This document shows, piece after piece, positions 35,381 through 43,912 of a stretch of DNA of 64,000 nucleotides; positions within the stretch are counted from its first letter, which is position 1; every line of letters begins with the position of its first letter. The stretch is from Brucella intermedia LMG 3301 (GTDB lineage Bacteria > Pseudomonadota > Alphaproteobacteria > Rhizobiales > Rhizobiaceae), in NCBI RefSeq assembly GCF_000182645.1, contig NZ_ACQA01000002.1, positions 434,001 through 498,000 of the forward strand, read 5' to 3'. The notes beneath the pieces were generated by a model. That model had not been told where the DNA came from, ran no database searches, and saw only the letters and a program-made list of their open reading frames with translations. The position numbers were made by a program, and so were the translations under genes.

Positions 35381-36723
35381 AGCGCCTCGCGGCGGTTCTG
35401 ATCGCAACGATCCTGCTGTCGATGGGGGCAGGGTCGTCGCATGCGGCTGGCCAGTTTCCGATCAGGGTCGCTGAGGACGGACGCATTTTCGAGGATGCGA
35501 CGGGCAAGCCCTTCCTGTTGCAGGGCGATACGGCATGGTCGCTGATCGCCGAATTGAAACGGGAAGACGTCGAAATCTATCTTCAGGATCGCAGGAAGCG
35601 CGGCTTCAACGCCATTCTGGTCAATCTTCTCGAACACCGGTTTTCCAGCCATCCGCCTGCCAATGCCTATGGAGAGAAGCCCTTCGAGGGCGATGCGTTC
35701 GGTGAGCTCAATCCGAGATATTTCGACCATGCCGCCTGGGTGATCGGGCGGGCGGAGCAACTGGGAATGGCTGTCTTTCTGGCGCCAGCCTATCTGGGCG
35801 TCAACGGCAACAGTCAGGGCTGGTTTTCCAAGGTTCAGGCTGCCGGACCGGCGAAAATGCGTGGCTATGGCGAAGCGATTGCCCGGCGATTTGCCGGATT
35901 TCACAATGTCGTCTGGGTTCTGGGCGGTGATTTCAATGCGCCGGATCGCCAGCTCGTCTCTGATCTGGCCGATGGCATAGCGCTGGTTTCCCCCAATGCG
36001 CTCCAGACCGTACATTCCGGTCGCAACACCGATACGGCGGAACTCTGGGCCGACCAGCCATGGCTGAGCCTCGATACGGTTTATACCTATGACGATGTTC
36101 ATGCGGCGATTTCTGCCCGGCGGCAAGCGGGCAGGATGCCCGTCATCCTGCTGGAAGGCGCCTATGAGTTCGAGCGAGAAACCACGGCGCGCATGATCCG
36201 CCGCAATGCCTATGGCGCGCTGCTGGCCGGTGCCGCCGGACAGTTCTTCGGCAATAACCCGATCTGGCATTTCACCGGACCCGGTATCTTCAACGCTGAC
36301 CGCAGCTGGCAGGAAGCGCTCGGCAGCCCCGGCGCGCGATCGATGACCGTGATGAAGAAACTGTTCGACAGGCTGCCATGGCCGCAATTGCGACCGGATC
36401 GTGAAAAGCGCGTCGCATTGAAGCCGGAAAGCTACGCCTCGTCCCTGCCTGATGGCACGCTGTCGGTCATCTATGGCGACGCCGACGGCTTTGCGGTGGC
36501 AGAGCAGGCGGTCGGGCAAGCGAACTGGCAAGTGGTCGGGCAAGGCAGGAAGGCAATCTGGTTCGATCCGGTTTCCGGCATGTTCGCGGATGCGGGCCCG
36601 CCGAAGATCGAGGGAAACCTTGCGACCTATATGCCCGCGCAGGCAAAAAACGCGGGCGGCGGAACCGACTGGCTTTTGCTGATCGGCAGCGCCGAGCGCC
36701 TGCGCTGCATCCGAAAGGAGTAG
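35377..36723 (+). CDS. Secreted DUF4038 (GH140-like) glycoside hydrolase
   Basis: 448-residue exported protein. Signal peptide about residues 1-23 (SSHAAG). The following TIM-barrel region has FLLQGDTAWSLIAELKREDV, GFNAILVNL and NVVWVLGGDFNAP, as in the DUF4038 apiosidase-like (GH140) family; the C-terminal ~100 residues match the small beta-domain that accompanies it. It probably cleaves or trims a polysaccharide in the periplasm or outside. Catalytic acids are not confirmed here, although the Asp in LGGDFN and the Glu in LLEGAYEFE are likely. Coupled to the aminotransferase gene by an ATGA overlap. Confidence 0.85.
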   Translation: MKRLAAVLIATILLSMGAGSSHAAGQFPIRVAEDGRIFEDATGKPFLLQGDTAWSLIAELKREDVEIYLQDRRKRGFNAILVNLLEHRFSSHPPANAYGEKPFEGDAFGELNPRYFDHAAWVIGRAEQLGMAVFLAPAYLGVNGNSQGWFSKVQAAGPAKMRGYGEAIARRFAGFHNVVWVLGGDFNAPDRQLVSDLADGIALVSPNALQTVHSGRNTDTAELWADQPWLSLDTVYTYDDVHAAISARRQAGRMPVILLEGAYEFERETTARMIRRNAYGALLAGAAGQFFGNNPIWHFTGPGIFNADRSWQEALGSPGARSMTVMKKLFDRLPWPQLRPDREKRVALKPESYASSLPDGTLSVIYGDADGFAVAEQAVGQANWQVVGQGRKAIWFDPVSGMFADAGPPKIEGNLATYMPAQAKNAGGGTDWLLLIGSAERLRCIRKE

Positions 36724-36842
36724 GCGATACGCCCTTTTCCTCCTTTCATAAACGCTTGTCCTAACCGGACATGCCTTCGGTCAAGTCGTCGCTCCCGCCC
36801 TCCATCGCTAACATGCATTTATCAAAGCTTGAGGAGTCGGAC

Positions 36843-37904
36843 ATGAAGGTACTGGTTACGGGCAATCAGGGCTATATCGGGTCGGTCATGGTGCCGGTCC
36901 TGATAAATGCGGGGCATGAAGTGTCCGGCTATGACATTGGCCTTTACGAACATTGCCATTTTGAAGAAGGCGGCGCGGTGATGAATGTGCCGACCATTCG
37001 CAAGGACGTGCGCGATGTGTCGCCGCGCGATCTTGAGGGTTTCGATGCGGTCATTCATCTTGCAGCACTTTCCAACGATCCGCTCGGCAATCTCAATGAG
37101 GAACTGACCTACGACATCAATCACCGGGCGAGCGTTGCCATGGCCAAAGCTGCCAAGCGCGCCGGTGTGGGGCGTTTTCTGTTTGCCTCATCCTGCAGCA
37201 ATTACGGCATCAGCGATGCCGACCTGATTGATGAAACCGGCGACCTGAAGCCGGTAACGGCCTATGGCCGGTCCAAGGTGCGGGCGGAACAGGAAATCCG
37301 GGAACTCGCCGATGCAAGCTTCTGCCCGGTCTATCTGCGGCCCGCGACCGCCTACGGCGTTTCGCCCTTCCTGCGCTTCGATATCGTGCTCAACAATCTG
37401 GTGGCATGGGCGGTGACGAAGGGACTGATCTATCTCAAGTCCGACGGCACGCCCTGGCGTCCCATCGTCCATATTCGCGATATTTCCCGCGCCTTCATGG
37501 CGGCGATGGAAGCCCCGCGCGAGAAGGTCTGGAATGAAGCTTTCAATGTCGGCTCGACCGAGCACAATTACCGCATCCGCGATATTGCGGGGATCGTTGC
37601 CGAGAATGTCCCCGATTGCCGCATCGAATATGCGGATGATGCGGGGCCGGATACGCGCTCCTATCGCGTCAGTTTTGAAAAGCTGGCGCGGGTGCTGCCG
37701 GAAGCCAAGCCGGAATGGGATGCCGTTGCCGGCACGCGTGAACTGCTTGCCGCCTATAGCCGCTCGACCCTGACGCTTGAGGAGTTCGAGGGGCCACGGT
37801 TCCAGCGCATCGCCCATATCCGCAAGCTGATAGCCGAAGGCGTGCTGGATGCCGATCTGCGGCGTGTCGAAGAACAGTCGCAACCTCTGCGGGCCACGGC
37901 ATGA
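36843..37904 (+). CDS. NAD-dependent epimerase/dehydratase (sugar-nucleotide SDR)
   Basis: 353-residue extended [11 protein letters not shown] is the NAD-binding turn (about residues 7-14), and YGRSKVRAE holds the catalytic Tyr and Lys. The region where 4,6-dehydratases carry TDE or TSE reads SSCSNYG, so dehydration at C5-C6 is unlikely; oxidation/reduction or epimerisation of a nucleotide sugar fits better. ATG at 36843 has GAGGAG upstream; a longer frame starts at 36771. It overlaps the DUF4910 gene as ATGA. It may supply or consume the 4-keto sugar used by the C-methyltransferase. Confidence 0.9.
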   Translation: MKVLVTGNQGYIGSVMVPVLINAGHEVSGYDIGLYEHCHFEEGGAVMNVPTIRKDVRDVSPRDLEGFDAVIHLAALSNDPLGNLNEELTYDINHRASVAMAKAAKRAGVGRFLFASSCSNYGISDADLIDETGDLKPVTAYGRSKVRAEQEIRELADASFCPVYLRPATAYGVSPFLRFDIVLNNLVAWAVTKGLIYLKSDGTPWRPIVHIRDISRAFMAAMEAPREKVWNEAFNVGSTEHNYRIRDIAGIVAENVPDCRIEYADDAGPDTRSYRVSFEKLARVLPEAKPEWDAVAGTRELLAAYSRSTLTLEEFEGPRFQRIAHIRKLIAEGVLDADLRRVEEQSQPLRATA

Positions 37905-39220
37905 TGGATACAGGGGCAGGCAGAAGCACCGAATGGGCCGTTCCACCGCCAACGGACGGAACAGCTATATACGAACTTGCTGCCCGCCTTTATCCGCTTT
38001 GCCGCAGTCTGGCGGGCGACGGCGTGCGCGAGACGCTCGCCATCATCGGCGAACATCTGCCGCTGACGGTCCATCAGGTGCCGAGCGGCACGCCCCTTTA
38101 CGACTGGAAAGCGCCGCAGGAATGGATCATTCGTGAGGCCTATATCGCGGATATGAACGGCAATCGCATCGTCGATTTCGCCCGGCACAATCTGCATGTG
38201 GTGAATTTCAGCGTGGGCGTGCGGGCGCGCATGCCACTCGGTGCGCTGAAGGCGCATATTCATACGCTGCCCGACCAGCCGGACCTCATTCCCTACCGCA
38301 CCTGTTATCATGCGGAGGGGTGGGGTTTCTGCATGGCGCATCGTGAATTTCTGGCGATGCAGGATGGCGATTATGACGTTGTGATCGACGCGGAGCGGCG
38401 CGACGGCTTTCTGACCTTCGGCGAGTTCATTCACCGGGGAGAAACCGACGAGACCTTCATCCTGTCGGCCCATCTCTGCCACCCATCGCTCGCCAATGAC
38501 AATTGTTCAGGGCTGGCGCTGCTGGCCCATCTCGGCGAAGTGCTGCAATCAAGGCGCACGCGCCTGACCTATCGCCTGCTTTTCGGTCCGGCGACTTTCG
38601 GCGCGCTTGCATGGCTTCAACAGAACGAGGCGCATCTGGGATTGGTGCGGCATGGGCTGGTCCTGTCCTGCGTCGGCGATGCGGGCAGGCCGAACTACAA
38701 GCGCAGCCGTCGCGGCGATGCCGAGATCGATCGGATCATGGGCCATGTGCTTGCCGGCCGCGCCGATGCGGTGCTCCATGATTTCTGGCCCTATGGATAT
38801 GACGAGCGCCAGTTCTGTTCGCCGGGATTCAACCTGCCGGTCGGCATGTTCCAGCGCAGCCTTTATGGCACTTTTCCCGAATACCACACATCGGCCGACA
38901 ATCTCGATTTCATCAAACCCCAATATCTCGATCAATCTTTCAATGCGGTCATGCAGGCCATTGAAATCGCTGAACGAAACTGGCGTCCAGTAAACCTTTC
39001 TCCAAAGGGAGAACCGCAGCTTGGAAGGCGCGGGCTCTATGGAAGCGCGGGCGGCGACAGCCGCTCGGCACAAAACGCAATGGCGCTGTTATGGGTGCTC
39101 AATCTGGCGGATGGCGAGCATTCCATCCTCGATATGGCAGAGCGGGCGAAATTGCCCTTCGCAACCCTTGCCGATGCGGCTGACCGGCTCCGCGATGCGG
39201 GCTTGCTGGCGGCGACCTAA
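37901..39220 (+). CDS. DUF4910 peptidase-like protein in a sugar cluster
   Basis: 439-residue cytosolic protein with a DUF2172/DUF4910 architecture: an M28-like zinc-hydrolase core and a C-terminal winged-helix tail (about residues 375-439). Probable metal ligands are His and Asp in [16 protein letters not shown] and His in [10 protein letters not shown]. The family occurs repeatedly in surface-polysaccharide loci without a defined reaction. In this context an amide hydrolysis or acyl-transfer step on an amino sugar is conceivable, but this is inference. ATGA overlap with the epimerase gene indicates that they act together. Confidence 0.85.
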   Translation: MMDTGAGRSTEWAVPPPTDGTAIYELAARLYPLCRSLAGDGVRETLAIIGEHLPLTVHQVPSGTPLYDWKAPQEWIIREAYIADMNGNRIVDFARHNLHVVNFSVGVRARMPLGALKAHIHTLPDQPDLIPYRTCYHAEGWGFCMAHREFLAMQDGDYDVVIDAERRDGFLTFGEFIHRGETDETFILSAHLCHPSLANDNCSGLALLAHLGEVLQSRRTRLTYRLLFGPATFGALAWLQQNEAHLGLVRHGLVLSCVGDAGRPNYKRSRRGDAEIDRIMGHVLAGRADAVLHDFWPYGYDERQFCSPGFNLPVGMFQRSLYGTFPEYHTSADNLDFIKPQYLDQSFNAVMQAIEIAERNWRPVNLSPKGEPQLGRRGLYGSAGGDSRSAQNAMALLWVLNLADGEHSILDMAERAKLPFATLADAADRLRDAGLLAAT

Positions 39221-39741
39221 AGAAGCGGCCACGCCAGATCCTTGTCGGAAATGACGCTTGGTCTGTTCGGCCAGGGAATGCCCAATGCGGGATCATCATA
39301 ACGCAAACCTGTTGCATAATCAGGCGCATAGGGCTTCGAGATCATGTATCGCACGAGCACATCAGGCGTCAGGGTCTGGAAACCGTGCGCGCAGCCTTCC
39401 GGGATATAGAGCTGCACGCCGTTTTCGGCTGAAAGCTCCACGCCGGTCCAGCGCCGATAAGTTGGCGAATGCGGACGCAGATCGACAAGAACGTCCCAGA
39501 TCACGCCTTGCAGGCAGGTGACAAGTTTCGTCTCCGAGTGCGGCTCGCTCTGGTAATGAAGGCCGCGCAATGTTCCTTTCTCGCGGGAAAAGGAGAGGCT
39601 GTGCTGCGGAAAATGCGTTTCCATCTGCCGCTCGGCGAAGGCGCCTTCGCAAAAGACGCGTGCGAACCAGCCGCGCTCGTCCTTAAGCCTTTCAGGCTCG
39701 ATGGACCAGGCGCCGTCAATATTGAGCGAAGTGAAACGCAT
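39217..39741 (-). CDS. dTDP-4-dehydrorhamnose 3,5-epimerase (RmlC)-like protein
   Basis: 174-residue cupin epimerase. Catalytic His is in GTLRGLHYQ, the Asp partner in DVLVDLR, and the Tyr region YMISKPYAPDYATG is followed by RYDDPALGIPWP as in true RmlC. The protein should epimerise C3 and/or C5 of a 4-keto-6-deoxyhexose nucleotide. No RmlA, RmlB or RmlD is nearby, so its substrate may be a CDP-sugar made by the neighbouring cytidylyltransferase. The start at 39741 is the first ATG; TTG at 39762 is in frame. It points against its neighbours, overlapping the DUF4910 gene by 4 bp. Confidence 0.92.
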   Translation of the reverse strand: MRFTSLNIDGAWSIEPERLKDERGWFARVFCEGAFAERQMETHFPQHSLSFSREKGTLRGLHYQSEPHSETKLVTCLQGVIWDVLVDLRPHSPTYRRWTGVELSAENGVQLYIPEGCAHGFQTLTPDVLVRYMISKPYAPDYATGLRYDDPALGIPWPNRPSVISDKDLAWPLL

Positions 39742-40070
39742 GTCGTGCCCCGATTTGTGCAAGCGTCATTCTGCCAGCGGGTTTTTCGGGCGATAGGACC
39801 TTCTTCGACGCATCCGGCAGGCTTGCGGATGAGCCGACCTTGTCCGAAAGAGGTACGCGCCTACGCCCCCCTCGCCATTGGGCGAAGATCGGGTATCTAC
39901 GCTTCATAGTCCATCCGGTGAATGTTGCGCCCGATCGTATGTACGGCTCGCCCCTGATGACAGTCTCGGCAATTTTTAGACCGCTTAGTAGTTTTGGCTA
40001 TCCGACGCGGATCGGAATTCAACCCTACAGAAGACCCGGCCATATAGGTTTAAAAGGCGAGGAATGACGT
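39742..40070. other. 329-bp divergent intergenic region
   Basis: Separates the minus-strand epimerase from the plus-strand C-methyltransferase unit, so it should contain both promoters. I see no convincing gene. A short dyad ATCCG-acg-CGGAT lies near 40000. GAGG precedes the methyltransferase start. Confidence 0.5.
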
Positions 40071-41372
40071 ATGACCATCCAGACGCCGGATATTTCGCGG
40101 AGCACGAGCATGGCGCAAGAGCAGACCGGCTGTCGGCTATGCGGTAAACTACTCAAGCATAGCTTTGTCGACCTCGGTATGTCGCCGCCTTGCGAAAGCT
40201 TCATTACCGCGGATCGCCTCGACCGTATGGAGCCATACTACCCGCTCTATGCGCTCGTCTGCGACCATTGCTATCTGGTGCAGCTGAAGGAGTATTTCTC
40301 GCCTGGCGAGATATTCACCGAATATGCCTATTTCTCATCCTTCGCCACAAGCTGGGTCAGCCATGCGAAGACCTATTGCGACGAGATCACCGAGCGGCTG
40401 GGGCTGAATGAAAACAGCTTCGTGGTCGAGATCGCCAGCAATGACGGCTATCTGCTGCAGCATTTTCTGCCGAAGGGTATTCCGATCCTTGGCATCGAAC
40501 CGGCGGCCAATGTGGCCGAAACGGCAATCGCCAAGGGCGTGCCGACGCGCGTGGATTTCTTCGGCTCGACGCTTGCCGCCGAACTGGTCGGCGCAGGACG
40601 CAAGGCCGACCTCCTGATCGGTAACAATGTTCTGGCGCAAGTGCCTGATCTCAATGACTTTGTCCGTGGCCTGCAACTGCTGTTGAAGCCGGAAGGCGTC
40701 ATTACGCTGGAGTTTCCGCATCTCGCCAACCTGATCGAGCAGAACCAGTTCGACACCATCTATCACGAGCATTTCTCGTATTTCTCGCTGCTGACGATCC
40801 GCTTCATGGCGCATCGCCATCACCTCAAGGTCATCGACGTGGAGGAACTGCCGACCCATGGCGGGTCGCTGCGGGTGTATCTTGCGCATAACAGCAGCAA
40901 GCGGAAGGCGGGACCGCGTGTCGCGGCACTGCTGAAGCGCGAAGAGAGTTTCGGCCTCAACGAGATTTCGACCTATGAGCAGTTCGCCGAAAAGACCCGG
41001 CGTACCAAGCGCGATCTCCTGTCCTTCCTGATCGCCGCCAAGAATGCGGGCAAGCGCATCTGCGGCTATGGGGCGCCCGGCAAGGGCAATACGCTGTTGA
41101 ACTATTGCGGCATCGGCACGGATTTCCTGGATTTCACGGTGGATCGCAACCCGTACAAGCATGGCCGTTTCACGCCGGGCATGCACATCCCGATCTATGA
41201 TGTATCGGCAATCGACAAGTACCGGCCCGATTACATCCTCATCCTGCCGTGGAACTTCAAGGATGAGATCATCCGACAGATGCAGCACGTGGTCGAATGG
41301 GGGGCCAAGTTCATCATTCCCATTCCGCACGTCACGTTGATTGACCCGGCACTACTCACTGAGGAGCGGTAA
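40071..41372 (+). CDS. SAM-dependent sugar C-methyltransferase (TylC3/NovU-like)
   Basis: 433-residue enzyme of the class that C-methylates 4-keto nucleotide sugars at C3 or C5. The N-terminal zinc-binding domain has Cys21, Cys24, Cys64 and Cys67 (CRLC...CDHC). The SAM domain carries VVEIASNDGYLLQHF and LGIEPAANVAETA. The C-terminal C-methyltransferase domain has YGAPGKGNTLLNYCGIG and ILPWNFKDEI. All three domains are intact. It requires a 4-keto substrate, which the SDR or an outside dehydratase must provide. It is followed after 2 bp by the cytidylyltransferase gene, which supports CDP as the carrier. Confidence 0.93.
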   Translation: MTIQTPDISRSTSMAQEQTGCRLCGKLLKHSFVDLGMSPPCESFITADRLDRMEPYYPLYALVCDHCYLVQLKEYFSPGEIFTEYAYFSSFATSWVSHAKTYCDEITERLGLNENSFVVEIASNDGYLLQHFLPKGIPILGIEPAANVAETAIAKGVPTRVDFFGSTLAAELVGAGRKADLLIGNNVLAQVPDLNDFVRGLQLLLKPEGVITLEFPHLANLIEQNQFDTIYHEHFSYFSLLTIRFMAHRHHLKVIDVEELPTHGGSLRVYLAHNSSKRKAGPRVAALLKREESFGLNEISTYEQFAEKTRRTKRDLLSFLIAAKNAGKRICGYGAPGKGNTLLNYCGIGTDFLDFTVDRNPYKHGRFTPGMHIPIYDVSAIDKYRPDYILILPWNFKDEIIRQMQHVVEWGAKFIIPIPHVTLIDPALLTEER

Positions 41373-41374
41373 TC

Positions 41375-42193
41375 ATGAAAGTCGTTCTGTTCTGCGGCGG
41401 TCTTGGAACCAGAATCCGCGAATATTCGGAGAATATACCGAAGCCGATGATCCCGCTCGGCCATCAGCCGATCCTGCATCACGTCATGGAATATTACAGC
41501 GATTACGGGCACAACGAATTCGTTCTGTGCCTCGGCTACAAGGCCAATGTCGTGAAGGATTTCTTCCTGACCATCCGCCCGCAGACCTTTGCGGACTGTG
41601 TGGTTTCCGATGGCGGGCGCAATGTGCAACTGCTTGAGGAAGTTGATCGCGACTGGAGTGTCACGCTGCTCGATACCGGCATATGGCGCAATATCGGCGA
41701 AAGACTGTGGAGCGCCCGGTCGCATGTGGCGAACGAGGACATGTTCCTCGCCAATTACAGCGATGGTCTCAGCGATGTGGACCTCGACGACATGACGGAA
41801 CGCTTCCGTGCAAGCGGCAAGATCGCCTGTTTTCTCGCCGTCCGTCCGCCGCTGACCTATCACCTCGCCGATATTGCCGAAGGCGGCGACGTGCGTGCTT
41901 TCCGGACGTCGAACACTTCGGACATCTGGATCAATGGCGGCTACTTCCTCTTCCGCAAGGAAATCTTCGACTATATGCGCGAGGGTGAGGAACTGGTGCT
42001 GGAGCCGTTTGGCCGCCTGATCGCCGAAAACCAGCTGATGGCCTATAAGTATGAGGGCTTCTGGCGCTCCATGGATACGCTGCGCGACTGGCAGACGCTT
42101 GAGGATATGGTGGAGAAGGGCGACATGCCCTGGAAGCGGCACAAGGCCGAAGAGGCCAGGCGCCGCGCCACCAATGTCGCGATAGCGCTATGA
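41375..42193 (+). CDS. rfbF: Glucose-1-phosphate cytidylyltransferase
   Basis: 272-residue nucleotidyltransferase making CDP-glucose from CTP and glucose-1-phosphate. The N-terminal signature is LFCGGLGTRIREYSENIPKP, matching RfbF; YSDGLSDVDLDDM and WINGGYFLFRKEIFDYM are further family segments, and the tail FWRSMDTLRDWQTLE is characteristic. It commits carbon to a CDP-hexose, the probable substrate of the whole neighbouring module. Coupled to the PIG-L gene by an ATGA overlap. No CDP-glucose 4,6-dehydratase (RfbG) lies in the window. Confidence 0.95.
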   Translation: MKVVLFCGGLGTRIREYSENIPKPMIPLGHQPILHHVMEYYSDYGHNEFVLCLGYKANVVKDFFLTIRPQTFADCVVSDGGRNVQLLEEVDRDWSVTLLDTGIWRNIGERLWSARSHVANEDMFLANYSDGLSDVDLDDMTERFRASGKIACFLAVRPPLTYHLADIAEGGDVRAFRTSNTSDIWINGGYFLFRKEIFDYMREGEELVLEPFGRLIAENQLMAYKYEGFWRSMDTLRDWQTLEDMVEKGDMPWKRHKAEEARRRATNVAIAL

Positions 42194-42846
42194 TCGACCT
42201 GCGTTCGCTCGCAAATCACAGCCGTCCGCTGCAATTGCTTTGTCTGGGCGCGCATTCGGACGATATCGAGATCGGCTGCGGCGGCACGCTTCTCAGCCTG
42301 ATCGAGAGCGGCGCGCCGCTGCATGTGGAATGGTGCGTGCTTTCGGGAAATGAGGAAAGGCGGGCGGAGGCGGAAGCTTCAGCCCGCGATTTTCTGCGTG
42401 GGATAGACAGTTTCAATATTCATCTCGCCTCTTTCGAGGATAGCTACTTTCCCGCGCAGGGCCGCGAAATCAAGCAATGGCTGATCGAACAGCGCGGGCG
42501 AAGGGTGCCGGACATGGTGTTCACCCACCGCCACGGCGACGCTCATCAGGATCACCGGACGGTCAATGAACTGACATGGAACCTGTTTCGGGATCAGGTG
42601 ATCCTCGAATATGAAATTCCGAAATGGGATGGCGATCTGGGTCAGCCCAACGCCTATTCGGCGCTACCGGCCGCAATCATGGATCGCAAGATCGAACTGT
42701 TGATGAAGCACTTCGGCACCCAGCGCTCCAAGGATTGGTTCGACTCCGAAACATTTCGCGGTCTGGCGCGGCTGCGCGGCATGGAATGCCGTGCGCCCGA
42801 AACTTATGCCGAGGCTTTCCATGCCAGAAAGCTGCGGTTGTTCTAG
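42190..42846 (+). CDS. PIG-L-family deacetylase
   Basis: 218-residue zinc-dependent N-deacetylase. The metal motif is AHSDDIE at residues 21-27 (the family usually has AHPDDE), with the second His-rich site FTHRHGDAHQDHR near residue 112. Relatives remove acetyl from N-acetylglucosamine conjugates such as GlcNAc-inositol, or from sugar nucleotides and lipid-linked sugars. Here it is the last gene of the CDP-sugar unit and implies an N-acetylated or N-acylated intermediate. Its end overlaps the convergent HlyD-type gene by 4 bp. Confidence 0.9.
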   Translation: MIDLRSLANHSRPLQLLCLGAHSDDIEIGCGGTLLSLIESGAPLHVEWCVLSGNEERRAEAEASARDFLRGIDSFNIHLASFEDSYFPAQGREIKQWLIEQRGRRVPDMVFTHRHGDAHQDHRTVNELTWNLFRDQVILEYEIPKWDGDLGQPNAYSALPAAIMDRKIELLMKHFGTQRSKDWFDSETFRGLARLRGMECRAPETYAEAFHARKLRLF

Positions 42847-43901
42847 TTTGCAATCGGCTCCGCATTGGTGTCGACACGGACGACCACCGACATGCCGGGC
42901 GCCAGACGTGCCGCATCCGGCTGATCTTCGTCGATGGCGATGCGAACGGAAAGGCGTTGCGTGATCTTGGTGAAGTTGCCGGTGGCGTTATCGGATTTGA
43001 TCACGCTGAACTCAGAACCGGCGGCAGGAGCGAAGGCTTCGATACGTCCGGTCAGCTTCGCATGGCGCAGCGCATCGACGGTGAACGTGACCGGCTGGCC
43101 GACCTTCATGCCGTAGAGCTGTGTTTCCTTGAAATTGGCCATCACCCATTTGGACTTCGGCACGACGGAGACGAGCTGCGTTCCCGCTGTCACATATTGA
43201 CCGAGACGCACGCCCACTTCGCCGAGCGTGCCGTCACGCGGGGCGATGATGTGAGTGTTCTGAAGGTCGATCCGCGCCAGCTCGACAGTTGCTTCCGCAT
43301 TGGCGATATCGGCATTGAGGCTGTCGCGATTGACGATGATGGATTGCAGGTCCTGTTGCGCGACGGCCAGTGCGGCCTCCGCTTCCTCCACTGCGGCCTG
43401 TGCCTGAAGCAGACTGCCATGCGCCGTATCGGCGGAGCTTTGTGTGGTCACGCCGCGCGGCAGCAAGGCCTCGACGCGCTTTGCATTGGCTTCGGCAACC
43501 TCAAGTGCTGCCTTGGCGCCGGAAATCTGCGCCTGCCGCGACTGGATCGTCGCTTCGGCCGAGCGCTGGCTCTGTTCCGAATTGGCAAGCGCTGCCTTCT
43601 TGCTGTTGAGCGCGGCCAGCGCCTGATCCAGCTTCTGCTGATAGCTGCGGCTGTCGATCTCGAAAAGGAGGTCGCCCTGCTTCACGGACTGATAGTCGTT
43701 CACATTGACCTTGGTGACGTAACCGGCGACCTGCGGGCTGATAACGGTCACCTGACCTCGGACATAGGCATTGTCGGTCGTCTCGACGCTGTGCTTGAAC
43801 GGCGGCAACTGCCACGCCCACAGTACCATCAGGACACCTGCAAGGCCGATGATGAGGGCGAGACCGCCGCGAATATACTGTTTTCCAACTAACATCTTCA
43901 T
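42843..43901 (-). CDS. HlyD/EmrA-family membrane fusion protein
   Basis: 352-residue periplasmic adaptor. One N-terminal transmembrane segment (about 12-31) is followed by a lipoyl-like half (TTDNAYVRGQVTVISPQVAG), a long alpha-hairpin (about 85-200), and THIIAPRDGTLGEVGVRLG as the second lipoyl half. It pairs with the upstream EmrB-like pump, 11 bp apart. The partner outer-membrane channel is not in the window. Order is marR-emrB-emrA. Confidence 0.94.
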   Translation of the reverse strand: MKMLVGKQYIRGGLALIIGLAGVLMVLWAWQLPPFKHSVETTDNAYVRGQVTVISPQVAGYVTKVNVNDYQSVKQGDLLFEIDSRSYQQKLDQALAALNSKKAALANSEQSQRSAEATIQSRQAQISGAKAALEVAEANAKRVEALLPRGVTTQSSADTAHGSLLQAQAAVEEAEAALAVAQQDLQSIIVNRDSLNADIANAEATVELARIDLQNTHIIAPRDGTLGEVGVRLGQYVTAGTQLVSVVPKSKWVMANFKETQLYGMKVGQPVTFTVDALRHAKLTGRIEAFAPAAGSEFSVIKSDNATGNFTKITQRLSVRIAIDEDQPDAARLAPGMSVVVRVDTNAEPIAN

Positions 43902-43912
43902 TACTCGTCGAT

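Noticed and set aside
36843..37904. Assignment of the NAD-dependent SDR as the missing CDP-glucose 4,6-dehydratase
   Set aside because: The acid/base residues of the dehydratase (TDE/TSE) are absent; the position reads SSCSNYG.
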